From positions 1,054,001 to 1,118,000 of the forward strand of contig NC_011832.1 in the NCBI RefSeq assembly GCF_000021965.1: a stretch of DNA of 64,000 bases, read 5' to 3'. Numbering within the stretch: the first letter of the stretch is position 1; each line of letters opens with the position of its first letter. The position numbers and the translations under genes were made by a program. The stretch is from Methanosphaerula palustris E1-9c. GTDB taxonomy: Archaea > Halobacteriota > Methanomicrobia > Methanomicrobiales > Methanospirillaceae. Under the pieces are notes generated by a model, which saw only the letters and a list, made by a program, of their open reading frames with translations, had not been told where the DNA came from and ran no database searches. Positions 47,736 to 56,798 of the stretch are shown here, piece after piece.

Positions 47736-48072
47736 GACTGCCATGAGGGAAGGGGTACCATGGTCGTCATTTTATGGTTTGGTTAATTGAACCGCAGTGC
47801 TGCCATAATTAAAAATCGTCCATTAGCCTTGAATGATTGGGTAAAATTTGCCCAATTCTAATTACTATTTAGGTCATGTCAGACAATAACTCAATTATAA
47901 GATTCACAGAAAAAAAATTTATCTATTTAGTAAATAAATTTTATTTGATTAAATATTTTTAGTAAACCATCCAGTAGTGCAAAGCTGCTAATATCTTGCT
48001 GAAAAACTGAGATAGTCAGCCCGGCACTATCCCTTCACCTATTAAGAGATACTGGAAATGGAGAAGTAATCA
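47736..48072. other. AT-rich leader region between the catalase remnant and the chemoreceptor
   Basis: This stretch of 337 bases holds an almost palindromic TTGGGTAAAATTTGCCCAA (about 47837-47855), very AT-rich promoter-like sequence (47930-47962), and a foldable RNA element at 47975-48029 described separately. No coding frame is supported. Confidence 0.5.
47975..48029 (+). ncRNA. foldable element in the leader of the chemoreceptor mRNA
   Basis: TAGTGC (47975-47980) pairs with GCACTA (48024-48029), GCTG (47984-47987) with CAGC (48017-48020) and TATCT (47992-47996) with AGATA (48010-48014). The result is a long stem with two internal loops and a 13-base apical loop. It lies between a likely promoter and the start codon. 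It resembles no riboswitch that I can name, so its status is open. Confidence 0.35.
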
Positions 48073-50748
48073 TTGAATGAGGCAGAAAACATGGATTTTC
48101 AACAGTGTACTAATGAACTTGATACAACAAAAGAAAAGGCACAACAGTTTGAGTTCCTCTCAGCCGGGGTCAATCAACTGCCGATCCCACTTCATATCAT
48201 CGATACCACGTATACGATCACCTCTATTAATGAGGCTGCAGCAACGCTGATTGGAAAGAAACGGGAAGATGTCATCGGTAAACGATGTTCCGATATTTAT
48301 CGGTCAGGGGCCTGCAACACCCCGGAGTGCCCATGCAGAATTGCGATGGAGAAAGGGATCCCCCATCACTGCGAAATCACCCTCGGTGAGAGGATCATCG
48401 ACGGGACCGGAGTACCGATGACCGATAGCACTGGGAGAGTGATCGGTGCGATCGAATACTTCTCTGACGTGACCGGACAGAAAAAAGCAGTCACCGATAT
48501 TGTCCAGGTCACTGAAAAGGTGAAGAGCGGGGACCTCCTGGCACGGACGGATCTCACCATCCACACCGGCGACTTCAAGAAGATGGCCGAAGAGATCAAC
48601 AGCCTTCTTGACATCTTCGTCGAGAAGAACACCTGGTACAAAGCGATCATCGACGCGGTGCCGTTCCCGATTCACGTCACCGATATGGAGATGAAGTGGA
48701 CACTGATGAATTCAGCCTTTGAGAAGGTGCTGATAGACCAGGGAGCAATTAAGGACCGTGATTCGAGCATGGGGATGCCCTGTTTCACGGCCAACGCGAC
48801 GATCTGTAACACGGATAATTGTGGGATCCGGCAGCTGCAGAAGGGGGTTCCTGAGAGTTACTTCGACTGGGGCGGGAGGAGTTTCAAGCAGGCCACTTCA
48901 TTCCTCAATGACAAAAAAGGCGTTCATATCGGGTATGTTGAAGTCGTGCAGGATCTCACCTCGATCCTTGCGGTCAGAGACTTCACCAGGGCCGAAGTGG
49001 ACCGGATGGCCGCGAACCTCTCCCTGCTCGCAGAGGGGAACCTCAATTTTAACCTCGACGTCAGGCAGGTCGACGAGTTCACCCTGGCAGAGCATGCCGA
49101 CTTTTTGAAGATGAACGAGAGTCTGCAACAGGTGCAGCAGGCTGTCAGCACACTTATCAACGACGGGATCCAGCTCACCGAATCAACGGTAAAAGGAAAC
49201 CTTTCGGTTCGTGCAGATGCATCCAGACACAAGGGAGACTTCAAACGGATCATCGAAGGATTCAATGATACACTTGATGCGATCATTCTCCCAATCGAGG
49301 CGGGTAACAAAGTCCTGTGCCAGATCCGGGGCGGTGACCTGAGCGAACGTATGGAGATCGAGTGCTCTGGCGATCATCAGAAGATGAAGGACGCGATCAA
49401 TGGCGTCCATGCATGGTTGAATGACCTGATCGCATTTATCACAAAAATTGCCAATGGTGATCTCACCGCGAATATAAATAAGTCGTCTGAACATGACCAG
49501 GTCCATGAGTGGCTGATGCTCCTTAAGGATAACATCAATGCGCTCGTCGCCGATACAGAGATGCTCTCAGGTGCGGCAGTCGAAGGAAAACTCGCGATCA
49601 GGGCCGATGCAACAAAACATCAGGGTGACTTCCGGAAGATCATCGAGGGATTCAATAAGACGCTCGATGCCGTGATCGAGCCGGTCAACGAGGCGATGCG
49701 GGTCGCGAACGAGTTCTCCCAGTACAACTACAAGGCTAGGACCGACAAGAATCTCAAAGTAGCCGGAGACTTTATCAAATTCAGGGATGCCCTGGACAAT
49801 ATTGGGATCTCGATCTCGGCTGCAATCGGAGAGATCAGCGTCCAGGTGACCGATCTTGCAGCCTCGGCAGAGGAGGCGAACGCCAGCATTGAGGAAGTGA
49901 TCTCAGGTGCACAGCAGGTCGCTGAAAGTGCCGGCAAGGTCAGTTCCAACGCCGAGAAAGGGAATCAGGGTCTCGAACAGGTGCTCAAGGCGATGGAGGA
50001 CCTCTCTGCCGCCGTCGAGGAAGTGACCGCCAGCAGCGAGTCTGTAGCCACCCTTGCAAACGGTGCGAACACCCTCTCCAAGGACGGGGCCGAGCTCGCA
50101 CGGAAGGCCGAACAGGGGATGGTCGGGATCACCCGATCCACCACGGAGGTTGACCAGATCATCGGCGAGATCAAGGTCGAGATGCAGAAGATCGGAAAGA
50201 TCGTCGGCCTGATCTCGGACCTGGCCAACCAGACCAACCTGCTCGCCCTGAACGCAGCCATCGAGGCCGCCCGGGCCGGCGATGCCGGCCGTGGGTTCGC
50301 CGTGGTCGCCGCGGAGGTGAAGTCCCTCGCCCAGGAGTCGAGGACCTCAGCAGAATCAATCGCCGAGATGATCGGCGGTCTCCAGCACAAGTCAGAACTG
50401 GCCGCACAGGCGACCGCATCCGCCTCAAAAGAGGTCGGTGAGGGGTCAGCGGTCCTCTCTGAGACTTTGAACATCTTCAACAGAATTGTCGGTGATATTG
50501 AGAAGATCACCCGCTCGGTCGAAGAGGTTGCAAGCGCCTCCGAAGAGCAGGCAGCCACCGTCGAGGAGATCACGGCCAGTGTTCATGAGGTGAGTTCCCT
50601 GGTGGACGGAACGGCCAGCGATGCAGGGGATGCAGCAGCAGCCAGCGAGGAGTCCTCGGCGGCGATCGACGAAGTCGGAAAGATCATTGAAAACGTGAAT
50701 ATAGTCGTCGATAAAGTCTCCATGGGGATAGGCAGGTTCAGAGTCTAG
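48073..50748 (+). CDS. soluble methyl-accepting chemotaxis protein with PAS and repeated HAMP-like domains
   Basis: This 891-residue chemoreceptor has no membrane segment. It has a PAS domain (about 30-140, with [18 protein letters not shown]), a HAMP-like segment, a second PAS (about 190-300, with [10 protein letters not shown]), then two or three HAMP-like repeats ([40 protein letters not shown]). The signalling domain (about 600-885) carries the tip [38 protein letters not shown]. It would sense an internal signal, perhaps redox, and act on a CheA-like kinase through CheW, whose gene follows 14 bases downstream. TTG at 48073 is taken as start (GGAG upstream); ATG 48091 is the alternative. 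Confidence 0.88.
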   Translation: MNEAENMDFQQCTNELDTTKEKAQQFEFLSAGVNQLPIPLHIIDTTYTITSINEAAATLIGKKREDVIGKRCSDIYRSGACNTPECPCRIAMEKGIPHHCEITLGERIIDGTGVPMTDSTGRVIGAIEYFSDVTGQKKAVTDIVQVTEKVKSGDLLARTDLTIHTGDFKKMAEEINSLLDIFVEKNTWYKAIIDAVPFPIHVTDMEMKWTLMNSAFEKVLIDQGAIKDRDSSMGMPCFTANATICNTDNCGIRQLQKGVPESYFDWGGRSFKQATSFLNDKKGVHIGYVEVVQDLTSILAVRDFTRAEVDRMAANLSLLAEGNLNFNLDVRQVDEFTLAEHADFLKMNESLQQVQQAVSTLINDGIQLTESTVKGNLSVRADASRHKGDFKRIIEGFNDTLDAIILPIEAGNKVLCQIRGGDLSERMEIECSGDHQKMKDAINGVHAWLNDLIAFITKIANGDLTANINKSSEHDQVHEWLMLLKDNINALVADTEMLSGAAVEGKLAIRADATKHQGDFRKIIEGFNKTLDAVIEPVNEAMRVANEFSQYNYKARTDKNLKVAGDFIKFRDALDNIGISISAAIGEISVQVTDLAASAEEANASIEEVISGAQQVAESAGKVSSNAEKGNQGLEQVLKAMEDLSAAVEEVTASSESVATLANGANTLSKDGAELARKAEQGMVGITRSTTEVDQIIGEIKVEMQKIGKIVGLISDLANQTNLLALNAAIEAARAGDAGRGFAVVAAEVKSLAQESRTSAESIAEMIGGLQHKSELAAQATASASKEVGEGSAVLSETLNIFNRIVGDIEKITRSVEEVASASEEQAATVEEITASVHEVSSLVDGTASDAGDAAAASEESSAAIDEVGKIIENVNIVVDKVSMGIGRFRV

Positions 50749-50762
50749 AAGGTGAGGTTTCG

Positions 50763-51308
50763 ATGACTGACTCCATTCAAGAGGATCAACCAGAATCCTG
50801 GAGAGGAAATACACGAGGAGAATTGATGGCCAGTGCTGCGGAGAGCGTCCAGGTGGTGGAGTTCCTGCTCGGAAGAGAACACTTCGCCATCGATCTCTTC
50901 GATGTCCGGGAGGTGGTGGAATATACCACCATCACCAAACTCCCCAACACCCCTTCCTACATCAAGGGGATCATCGATCTCCGAGGGGAGATCACCACGA
51001 TCATCGATCTGAAACAGCAGATGAACATCCCGGAAGAGACCGAAGTGCATGAGGAGGACTGCAGGGTCATCGTCCTCGATGATAAGATCACAAAGTCCAA
51101 GATCGGGATCATGGTCGATGACGTCTCTTCAGTCTCCACCTTCTCCCTGGCTCAGGTCGATAAAACTGCCATCGCAGAGACCAGTGCAGACACCCATATC
51201 ATCGGTATCATCAAGAAGCAGTCCCGGTTTAAGGATAGAGATATCACGGAACTGATCATCTGGATCGATATCCGTCATCTACTTGAGACCATCAACCACA
51301 CGGTCTGA
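50763..51308 (+). CDS. cheW: chemotaxis coupling protein CheW
   Basis: This 181-residue CheW has the two SH3-like folds with VEFLLGREHFAIDLFDVREVVEY, LPNTPSYIKGIIDLRGEITTIIDLKQQM and VGIMVDDVSSV-like text. It links receptors to a CheA kinase. The N-terminal 30 residues are an extra polar tail. It lies directly after the soluble receptor gene, so both are probably on one message. No cheA, cheY or methylation genes are nearby in this window, so it may use a distant array or act in an alternative pathway. Confidence 0.92.
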   Translation: MTDSIQEDQPESWRGNTRGELMASAAESVQVVEFLLGREHFAIDLFDVREVVEYTTITKLPNTPSYIKGIIDLRGEITTIIDLKQQMNIPEETEVHEEDCRVIVLDDKITKSKIGIMVDDVSSVSTFSLAQVDKTAIAETSADTHIIGIIKKQSRFKDRDITELIIWIDIRHLLETINHTV

Positions 51309-51899
51309 ATCCCCCTGCCTATTCGCCTGCTGGCTAGGAGATCGACCCCACCTTCAGGAGGGATTCGCGAGCCTTTGTGGGACCGGGCAGGTTAATATTA
51401 GGGGACCTGGGGTTGGCTCAGGTGGCAGAGCGTCACCAGGATCAGATCTGACCTCCCCTTTTAATCGATCCGGAACGTCGGCAGCCAGCCTGAAGACCGG
51501 GATAAATCTCTCCAGTCTCTTTTTCATCCTATCCACCTGCATATAAGAACTCCGACGATCTTCAGTTTATCCACAAGAAGTGACACGTTGGTGCCGAAGT
51601 GCGATTTCACACAACCTCATCTTCTTCCGCTGGTGGCTGGAATATCCTGGGAATGGGTGAATCTGACCGTGTATCTCCATACCGGTTGACGTACCTTCGA
51701 TACGAGATCATCCTTGTTCAAGGATTTTTATGAATTAATAAGTATGAGCGAATGAACCAGCAAATCTTTATTCATCGGTAATTCAGACAGAGGTAATTGT
51801 TGTTCACCCAAATCCCCAAAAATCAGTTATTTTCAATGAAAAATGACGTAATATTCGAATATCCAAACATATAAACTTCCATACGGATATGGATACATT
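51309..51899. other. long intergenic region before the hybrid kinase
   Basis: This stretch of 591 bases holds no supported gene. It includes AGGGGAC...CTCCCCTTTT (51398-51461), which can pair at its ends and finishes in a T-run like a terminator. A D-arm-like word TTGGCTCAGGTGGCAGAGC lies inside, but no T arm or acceptor follows. Near the end are a palindrome and the promoter of the next gene. Confidence 0.45.
51851..51876 (+). promoter_or_regulatory. promoter with adjoining palindrome before the hybrid kinase
   Basis: ATATTCGAATAT (51851-51862) is a perfect 12-base palindrome and ACATATAAAC (51867-51876) a good TATA box five bases on. Transcription would begin near the ATG at 51900, so the message is nearly leaderless. 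The palindrome is placed like an activator or repressor site next to the BRE. Confidence 0.5.
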
Positions 51900-54800
51900 A
51901 TGGCAGATGGCGTGAGAGTCCTCTATGTCGATGACGAACCGGCTCTCCTCGAAATTGGAAAGATATTCCTGGAACGTTCCGGGGAGTTTCATATAGGAAC
52001 CTTCCTATCTGCACAGGAAGCACTGGCCTCCCCGTCAATTCAGTTGTGGGATGTCATCGTCTCTGACTACCAGATGCCAGGTATGGACGGGATCGCATTT
52101 CTAAAAACGGTCCGGAAACGGTTTGGCGATATCCCGTTCATCCTCTTCACCGGCCGGGGCCGCGAAGAGGTTGTGATCGATGCGATCAACAACGGTGCGG
52201 ATTTCTATCTCCAGAAAGGCGGCGACTCACGGGCCCAGTTCGCCGAGTTATCCCACAAGATTCGGCAGGTTGTACGCCGGCGGGATGCGGAGCGGGAACT
52301 GCGGAAGAGCGAGGACCGGTATCGCTCCATAGTCAACGACCAGACGGATATGATCGTTCGTTTCACTGCTGATGGCACGGTCACGTTCGCCAACGAAGCC
52401 TTTCATCAGTATTATCATGCCATACTGGGGTTCACCGAGATTGAGGGAGAGAAGATCCACGACCTCGTGCAGGTGGGGAATTATCAGAATATGGATACTA
52501 TTCTTAGATCACTCACCCCCAAAACGCCAATATTACATCATATCGAATACCAGGTCAAGGACAGGGACAATACGACGTACTGGCAAACTTGGTCGGTCCG
52601 GGCCCTCTTCGACAAGGTGGGTAAATTCGCAGAATACCAGGTCGTCGGAAGGGACATCACCGAGCAGAAGCGATCTTCAGTTGCACTGGCAGAGAGCGAG
52701 TCCCGGCTCCGTTCATTCATCGAATCGACCCAGGAAGCGGTCACCCTGGCGGATGAAGAGGGAAAACTGATCGAGTGGAATGCTGCAGCTGAACAGATTA
52801 CCGGCATCCGAAAAGAAGAGGCTCTTGAGAGTTCCTTATGGGACCTGGCCTTTCGGACAGTCCCCCGTGAGTTCCGTACTGAAGAACGCCGTGCAGGGAT
52901 TGAACAAATGATTCATACTTCGCTTGAGACGGGCATTCCAATCTTTGAAGAAACCCGAATTGTTGAAGTAGAGCGTCCCGATGGCAGTCGGATCTACACA
53001 CGACAGACCATTTTTACGATCAAGACCGATCAAGGATTCCGGATCGGTTCGACTGCGATGGATATAACTAGGGAGAGACTGGCGGAAGGTGCCTTAATAG
53101 AGAGTGAAGAGAAGTACCGCGAGCTTGCAGAACTCCTCCCACAGATGATCTTTGAAATAGATCTGAATTTTAGGGTAACCTATGCGAACCGGTATGCGCT
53201 TACCGTCCTGGGATTGACCGAACAGAATCTCAAAGACAACATAAATGCCATCTCCTTCTTCGATCCATCCCAGCATGCAATAATAGTGGACAACATGCAA
53301 AAAGCCCTGAAAAGGATGATCTTTGAACCACGGGAATATATCGCCCTGCGGAGGGATGGCAGCAGATTCCCGGTGATCATCTATGCAGCCCCGGTTTACC
53401 AGGATCAGACACTTACTGGATTACGCGGGGTCATCGTCGATATCTCTGAACAGAGAAGAATTGAAGATGAACTCCGGGTGAATGAAAATAAGTTCCGCTC
53501 GCTTATTGAGACCTCGCCGGATATGATCTGGGAGATAGACCGTGAATGGAAATTCCGGTACATCAGTCCCAGGGTTTTCACGATCATGGGCTACACGCCG
53601 GAAGAGATCATCGGACGATCGGTAACCGATCTGGTCCAAAAAGACGCAATACCGTTTGTTATGCGGGAGATGGCTGGGTATGTCTCTTCGGAGGGTTCTT
53701 CTGCCCCCCTGGTAGTACCCAGTTTCGACCGAAACGGGAGAGATCTGATAATCGAGATCCGAATGTCATGGATTATGGACGGTGAGGGCACATTGACTGG
53801 ATTCTATGGTGTAGCCCGTGACATCACCGAGAGCAGGAAGGCCGAAGAGGCACTCCGACAGAATTATGACGAACTGAGCAAAAAGGAAGATGTGCTCCGT
53901 ATCAGCGAGGAGAAGTACCGAACCCTTGTCGATCTCTCCCTCGATGGTATCGTTATCATAGACTTTTCGGGTAACCTGCTCTTTGTAAACAAAGCGGCCG
54001 GCAGTATCATCGGGGTTGCGGATTCTCAGGCGATGATCGAAAAGAGAAACGTGATGGATTTTATTGTCCCCGAATCACAGGCCGACGTACTTCGGGATAT
54101 CAGCCAGGTTGCCCGGGGTATCGATACGTACCTTGTTCACTATAAACTGATCACGGAGACAGAGGGGGAGGTCTGGGTTGAGTGTATCGGTAAGAAGATC
54201 CCGTTCGGGGATATTTCCGCAATGCTGGTCTCTGTCCGGGATATAACGGAGAGTAAACGGGCTGAGGATATGCTGCGGGAATCAGAGAATAAATTCGCAA
54301 CGCTCTTCAAGTACAGTCCGGTCTCGCTCACGCTCGTATCCGCAGTCGAAGGGATCTTTAGTGATGTCAACGAGGCTTTCCTGAGAAGCACGGGGTATTC
54401 CCGTGACGAAGTGGTTGGCAGAAGGGCGGAGGATCTTGGGATCTTTGTCGACAGGAGTGAATACGAGCGCTTCGTTTCCGTCCTTCGGGAGCGGGGGACG
54501 GTCTTCGGCATGGAATTGAAATGCCGGGTAAAATCTGGAGAGATCCGGGACTGCAGGTTCTCCTCAAGTATTATCCTGATGGGTGAAAAACCATACATTT
54601 TCTCGACTGTCGATGACATCACTGAACACAAAACTACCGAACTTGCAGTTCAGGCACTGGTCCGGAGCATGGTGGACTCAACCGGGCTTGACGCTCTGAA
54701 GAAGATCGCAGAGAATCTCTGCTCCTGGTTGAGCACCGATTGCGTCATGATCGGAGAGATCCAGCCCGACGGAGAGACTGTGAAGGTTTTATCCATGCTG

Positions 54801-56180
54801 CTCGACGGAGAGGAGGTTCATGGCTTCTCCTACTCGCTCAAAGGCACCCCCTGCAAGAATGTCTGTGAGAGGGGGTTCTGCATCTATCCGGATGATACTC
54901 TACGACTCTTCCCGGAGTGCAAGGATTTTGTCGACCTGAATATCCGCGGGTACATCGGGACACCCCTGCGGAATTCCAGAGGTGATGTATCCGGAATTCT
55001 CTGTGCGCTCTCCCGCAGTCCACTCACACCCTCCCCGACCATTCAGAAGATCATGGATATTATTGCAGTGAAAGCCGCGGCTGAGATCGAGCGTGTCCAG
55101 ATAGACCGTATGCTCAAGGAAAGCGAGCATATGCTCAAAGAGGCGATGGACCTGACTAACCTGGTTCACTGGGAGTACGATAGCAGAACTGACCAATATA
55201 TCTTCAATGACCGTTTTTATGCCCAGTACGGCACTTCAGCGGAGCAGGAAGGAGGATACCGGATGGCCCCGGAGCACTACCGTCGGGAATTTGTTCACCC
55301 AGATGATCGGGATGCAGTTGCCGCGGCGTGTCTTAAGTCCCTGCCACCAGTCGATGGAGATGTGCCTGATGCTGATTTAGAGGTCAAGATTGAACACCGT
55401 ATCGTCCGCAGGGATGGAGAAATTCGCCATATCCTGGTACGAATTGGGTTTATGAAAGATCCAAGAACAAAAATAACCCGATTATACGGCGCAAATCAGG
55501 ACATCACCGATCGCAAGAGAGATGAGGAAACGTTTCAGCAGGCGAACCGGAAACTCAACATGCTCTCAGACATCACCCGCCATGATATCAGGAATCAGCT
55601 CCTGAAACTGGATGGGTTTGTTGAACTGTTACAGATGGAAGCACCTATCCCTTCCTTTGAGAATTTTCTTTCCCATATCACTGCTGCGAGCAACCAGATC
55701 GCGAATCTGATCCAGTTCACTGGAGAATACGAGAAGATCGGTGTGCATGCCCCGACATGGCAGGATATCCGGACCTTGGTGGATAAAGCGGGGGTGGATG
55801 CGGTGGCTGAACTGGTCACGCTCAAAAATGATCTTCCTACCAACATGGATATGTACGCCGATCCGATGATTGTAAAGATCTTCTTCAATCTGGTGGATAA
55901 CGCCCTGCGTCATGGCGGTACTATCACAACAATCCGGTTCTCTTTAGAGGAACGAGGTGAGGATCGGATCATTGTATGCGAAGATGACGGTGTTGGGGTA
56001 GCCACCGATGAGAAGGAGAAGATTTTTGATCTGGGGTATGGGAAGAACACTGGTTTCGGCCTGGCCATCTCCCGGGAGATTCTCGATATTACCGGAATCA
56101 CCATTAAAGAGACCGGAGAAGTCGGCACAGGGGCTCGATTTGAGATTATCGTACCGGCAGGTCAGTACCGGTCGACATAA
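51900..56180 (+). CDS. hybrid receiver / multi-PAS / GAF sensor histidine kinase, 1426 residues
   Basis: The domain order is a receiver (about 1-125, YVDDEPALLEIGKIFLERSG, phospho-Asp in VIVSDYQMPGMDG), six PAS domains with PAC ends such as VVGRDITEQKRS, GVIVDISEQRR and SVRDITESKR (about 135-890), a GAF domain (about 910-1065) with Cys-rich CKNVCERGFCIYPDD, and another PAS (about 1075-1195). A kinase core follows with LSDITRHDIRNQLLKLDGF, VDNALRHGG, CEDDGVGVATDEKEKIF and GFGLAISREIL. It has no membrane segment. It would integrate several internal signals and itself be under phospho-control. The partner regulator is not adjacent. Confidence 0.9.
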   Translation: MADGVRVLYVDDEPALLEIGKIFLERSGEFHIGTFLSAQEALASPSIQLWDVIVSDYQMPGMDGIAFLKTVRKRFGDIPFILFTGRGREEVVIDAINNGADFYLQKGGDSRAQFAELSHKIRQVVRRRDAERELRKSEDRYRSIVNDQTDMIVRFTADGTVTFANEAFHQYYHAILGFTEIEGEKIHDLVQVGNYQNMDTILRSLTPKTPILHHIEYQVKDRDNTTYWQTWSVRALFDKVGKFAEYQVVGRDITEQKRSSVALAESESRLRSFIESTQEAVTLADEEGKLIEWNAAAEQITGIRKEEALESSLWDLAFRTVPREFRTEERRAGIEQMIHTSLETGIPIFEETRIVEVERPDGSRIYTRQTIFTIKTDQGFRIGSTAMDITRERLAEGALIESEEKYRELAELLPQMIFEIDLNFRVTYANRYALTVLGLTEQNLKDNINAISFFDPSQHAIIVDNMQKALKRMIFEPREYIALRRDGSRFPVIIYAAPVYQDQTLTGLRGVIVDISEQRRIEDELRVNENKFRSLIETSPDMIWEIDREWKFRYISPRVFTIMGYTPEEIIGRSVTDLVQKDAIPFVMREMAGYVSSEGSSAPLVVPSFDRNGRDLIIEIRMSWIMDGEGTLTGFYGVARDITESRKAEEALRQNYDELSKKEDVLRISEEKYRTLVDLSLDGIVIIDFSGNLLFVNKAAGSIIGVADSQAMIEKRNVMDFIVPESQADVLRDISQVARGIDTYLVHYKLITETEGEVWVECIGKKIPFGDISAMLVSVRDITESKRAEDMLRESENKFATLFKYSPVSLTLVSAVEGIFSDVNEAFLRSTGYSRDEVVGRRAEDLGIFVDRSEYERFVSVLRERGTVFGMELKCRVKSGEIRDCRFSSSIILMGEKPYIFSTVDDITEHKTTELAVQALVRSMVDSTGLDALKKIAENLCSWLSTDCVMIGEIQPDGETVKVLSMLLDGEEVHGFSYSLKGTPCKNVCERGFCIYPDDTLRLFPECKDFVDLNIRGYIGTPLRNSRGDVSGILCALSRSPLTPSPTIQKIMDIIAVKAAAEIERVQIDRMLKESEHMLKEAMDLTNLVHWEYDSRTDQYIFNDRFYAQYGTSAEQEGGYRMAPEHYRREFVHPDDRDAVAAACLKSLPPVDGDVPDADLEVKIEHRIVRRDGEIRHILVRIGFMKDPRTKITRLYGANQDITDRKRDEETFQQANRKLNMLSDITRHDIRNQLLKLDGFVELLQMEAPIPSFENFLSHITAASNQIANLIQFTGEYEKIGVHAPTWQDIRTLVDKAGVDAVAELVTLKNDLPTNMDMYADPMIVKIFFNLVDNALRHGGTITTIRFSLEERGEDRIIVCEDDGVGVATDEKEKIFDLGYGKNTGFGLAISREILDITGITIKETGEVGTGARFEIIVPAGQYRST

Positions 56181-56237
56181 TACTAATGTATAAGAGTTCG
56201 TTTCAACCTCAGCTGGCCCTGTTTCGGCGTTCCTGTT

Positions 56238-56627
56238 TCAGCCTCTCCCCATCACCAGCGGACGAAGGAGATCCATGAGACGGGCGATATGGTTGTGGCA
56301 GAGGGGGGCCCCGATGATCGAGACCTCCTTCTCCCCGATCTGGTTCAGGTACCGGATCCAGACGGCTCGGTTGGCCAGGAAGTCGACGGGTTCGATGGCG
56401 ATGATCGCCTGTATTGGGATATCGAAGACAGGCGTTTCTCCCCTGTAGAAGATTTTCGCGAACTAGGGCATCGTTCCCCGCCCGTAGAGACACCGGCTGG
56501 TCAGGACGACCTCGGTATTGTTCCGTCGGGACCAGACAAAGAGATCGGGGCGTTTGAATGCGATCGAGATCCCCATCGGGCCGAACCGGTAGAGATTCTC
56601 CTCTCCACTCGGATCCATGGTTCTCAT
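56238..56627 (-). pseudogene. small PH-like protein gene interrupted by one in-frame TAG
   Basis: One reading frame of 130 codons runs from ATG 56627 to TGA 56238, with a single TAG at codon 55. The first part gives MRTMDPSGEENLYRFGPMG and ends TSRCLYGRGTMP. After the TAG it continues FAKIFYRGETPVFDIPIQA and closes with LCHNHIARLMDLLRPLV. The text (VVLTSRCLYGRG, then short strands and a last helix) resembles bacterial PH-like/GRAM domains. No frameshift is present, so it is either a young pseudogene or a gene read through at UAG. Pyrrolysine use is not expected in Methanomicrobiales. Confidence 0.6.
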
Positions 56628-56798
56628 GGTGTGTCCCGTCCAGGGGATGAATTTACTCCACGCACTATGCGTAGTGATACATTCAAACTACAATCCCTGG
56701 ATTCCATTCTCATCGATCACTATTTCAAAGATCCGATGGAACCTGCCGGCAGAGATCCAGCAGACATCTAAAATTGAAGAAGAGAGTGGGTTATGCAG

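Noticed and set aside
47975-48029. Cyclic-di-GMP riboswitch before the chemoreceptor gene
   Set aside because: GCAAAGC occurs, but the rest of the GEMM consensus and its second stem are missing.
51405-51470. tRNA-like stretch with a D-arm word (TTGGCTCAGGTGGCAGAGC)
   Set aside because: No T arm, no matching acceptor strand and no anticodon stem follow; only the D-arm resemblance remains.
56238-56627. Pyrrolysine-containing protein as first choice
   Set aside because: Methanomicrobiales are not known to carry the pyl genes and none is in this window; a pseudogene or sequence error is simpler.
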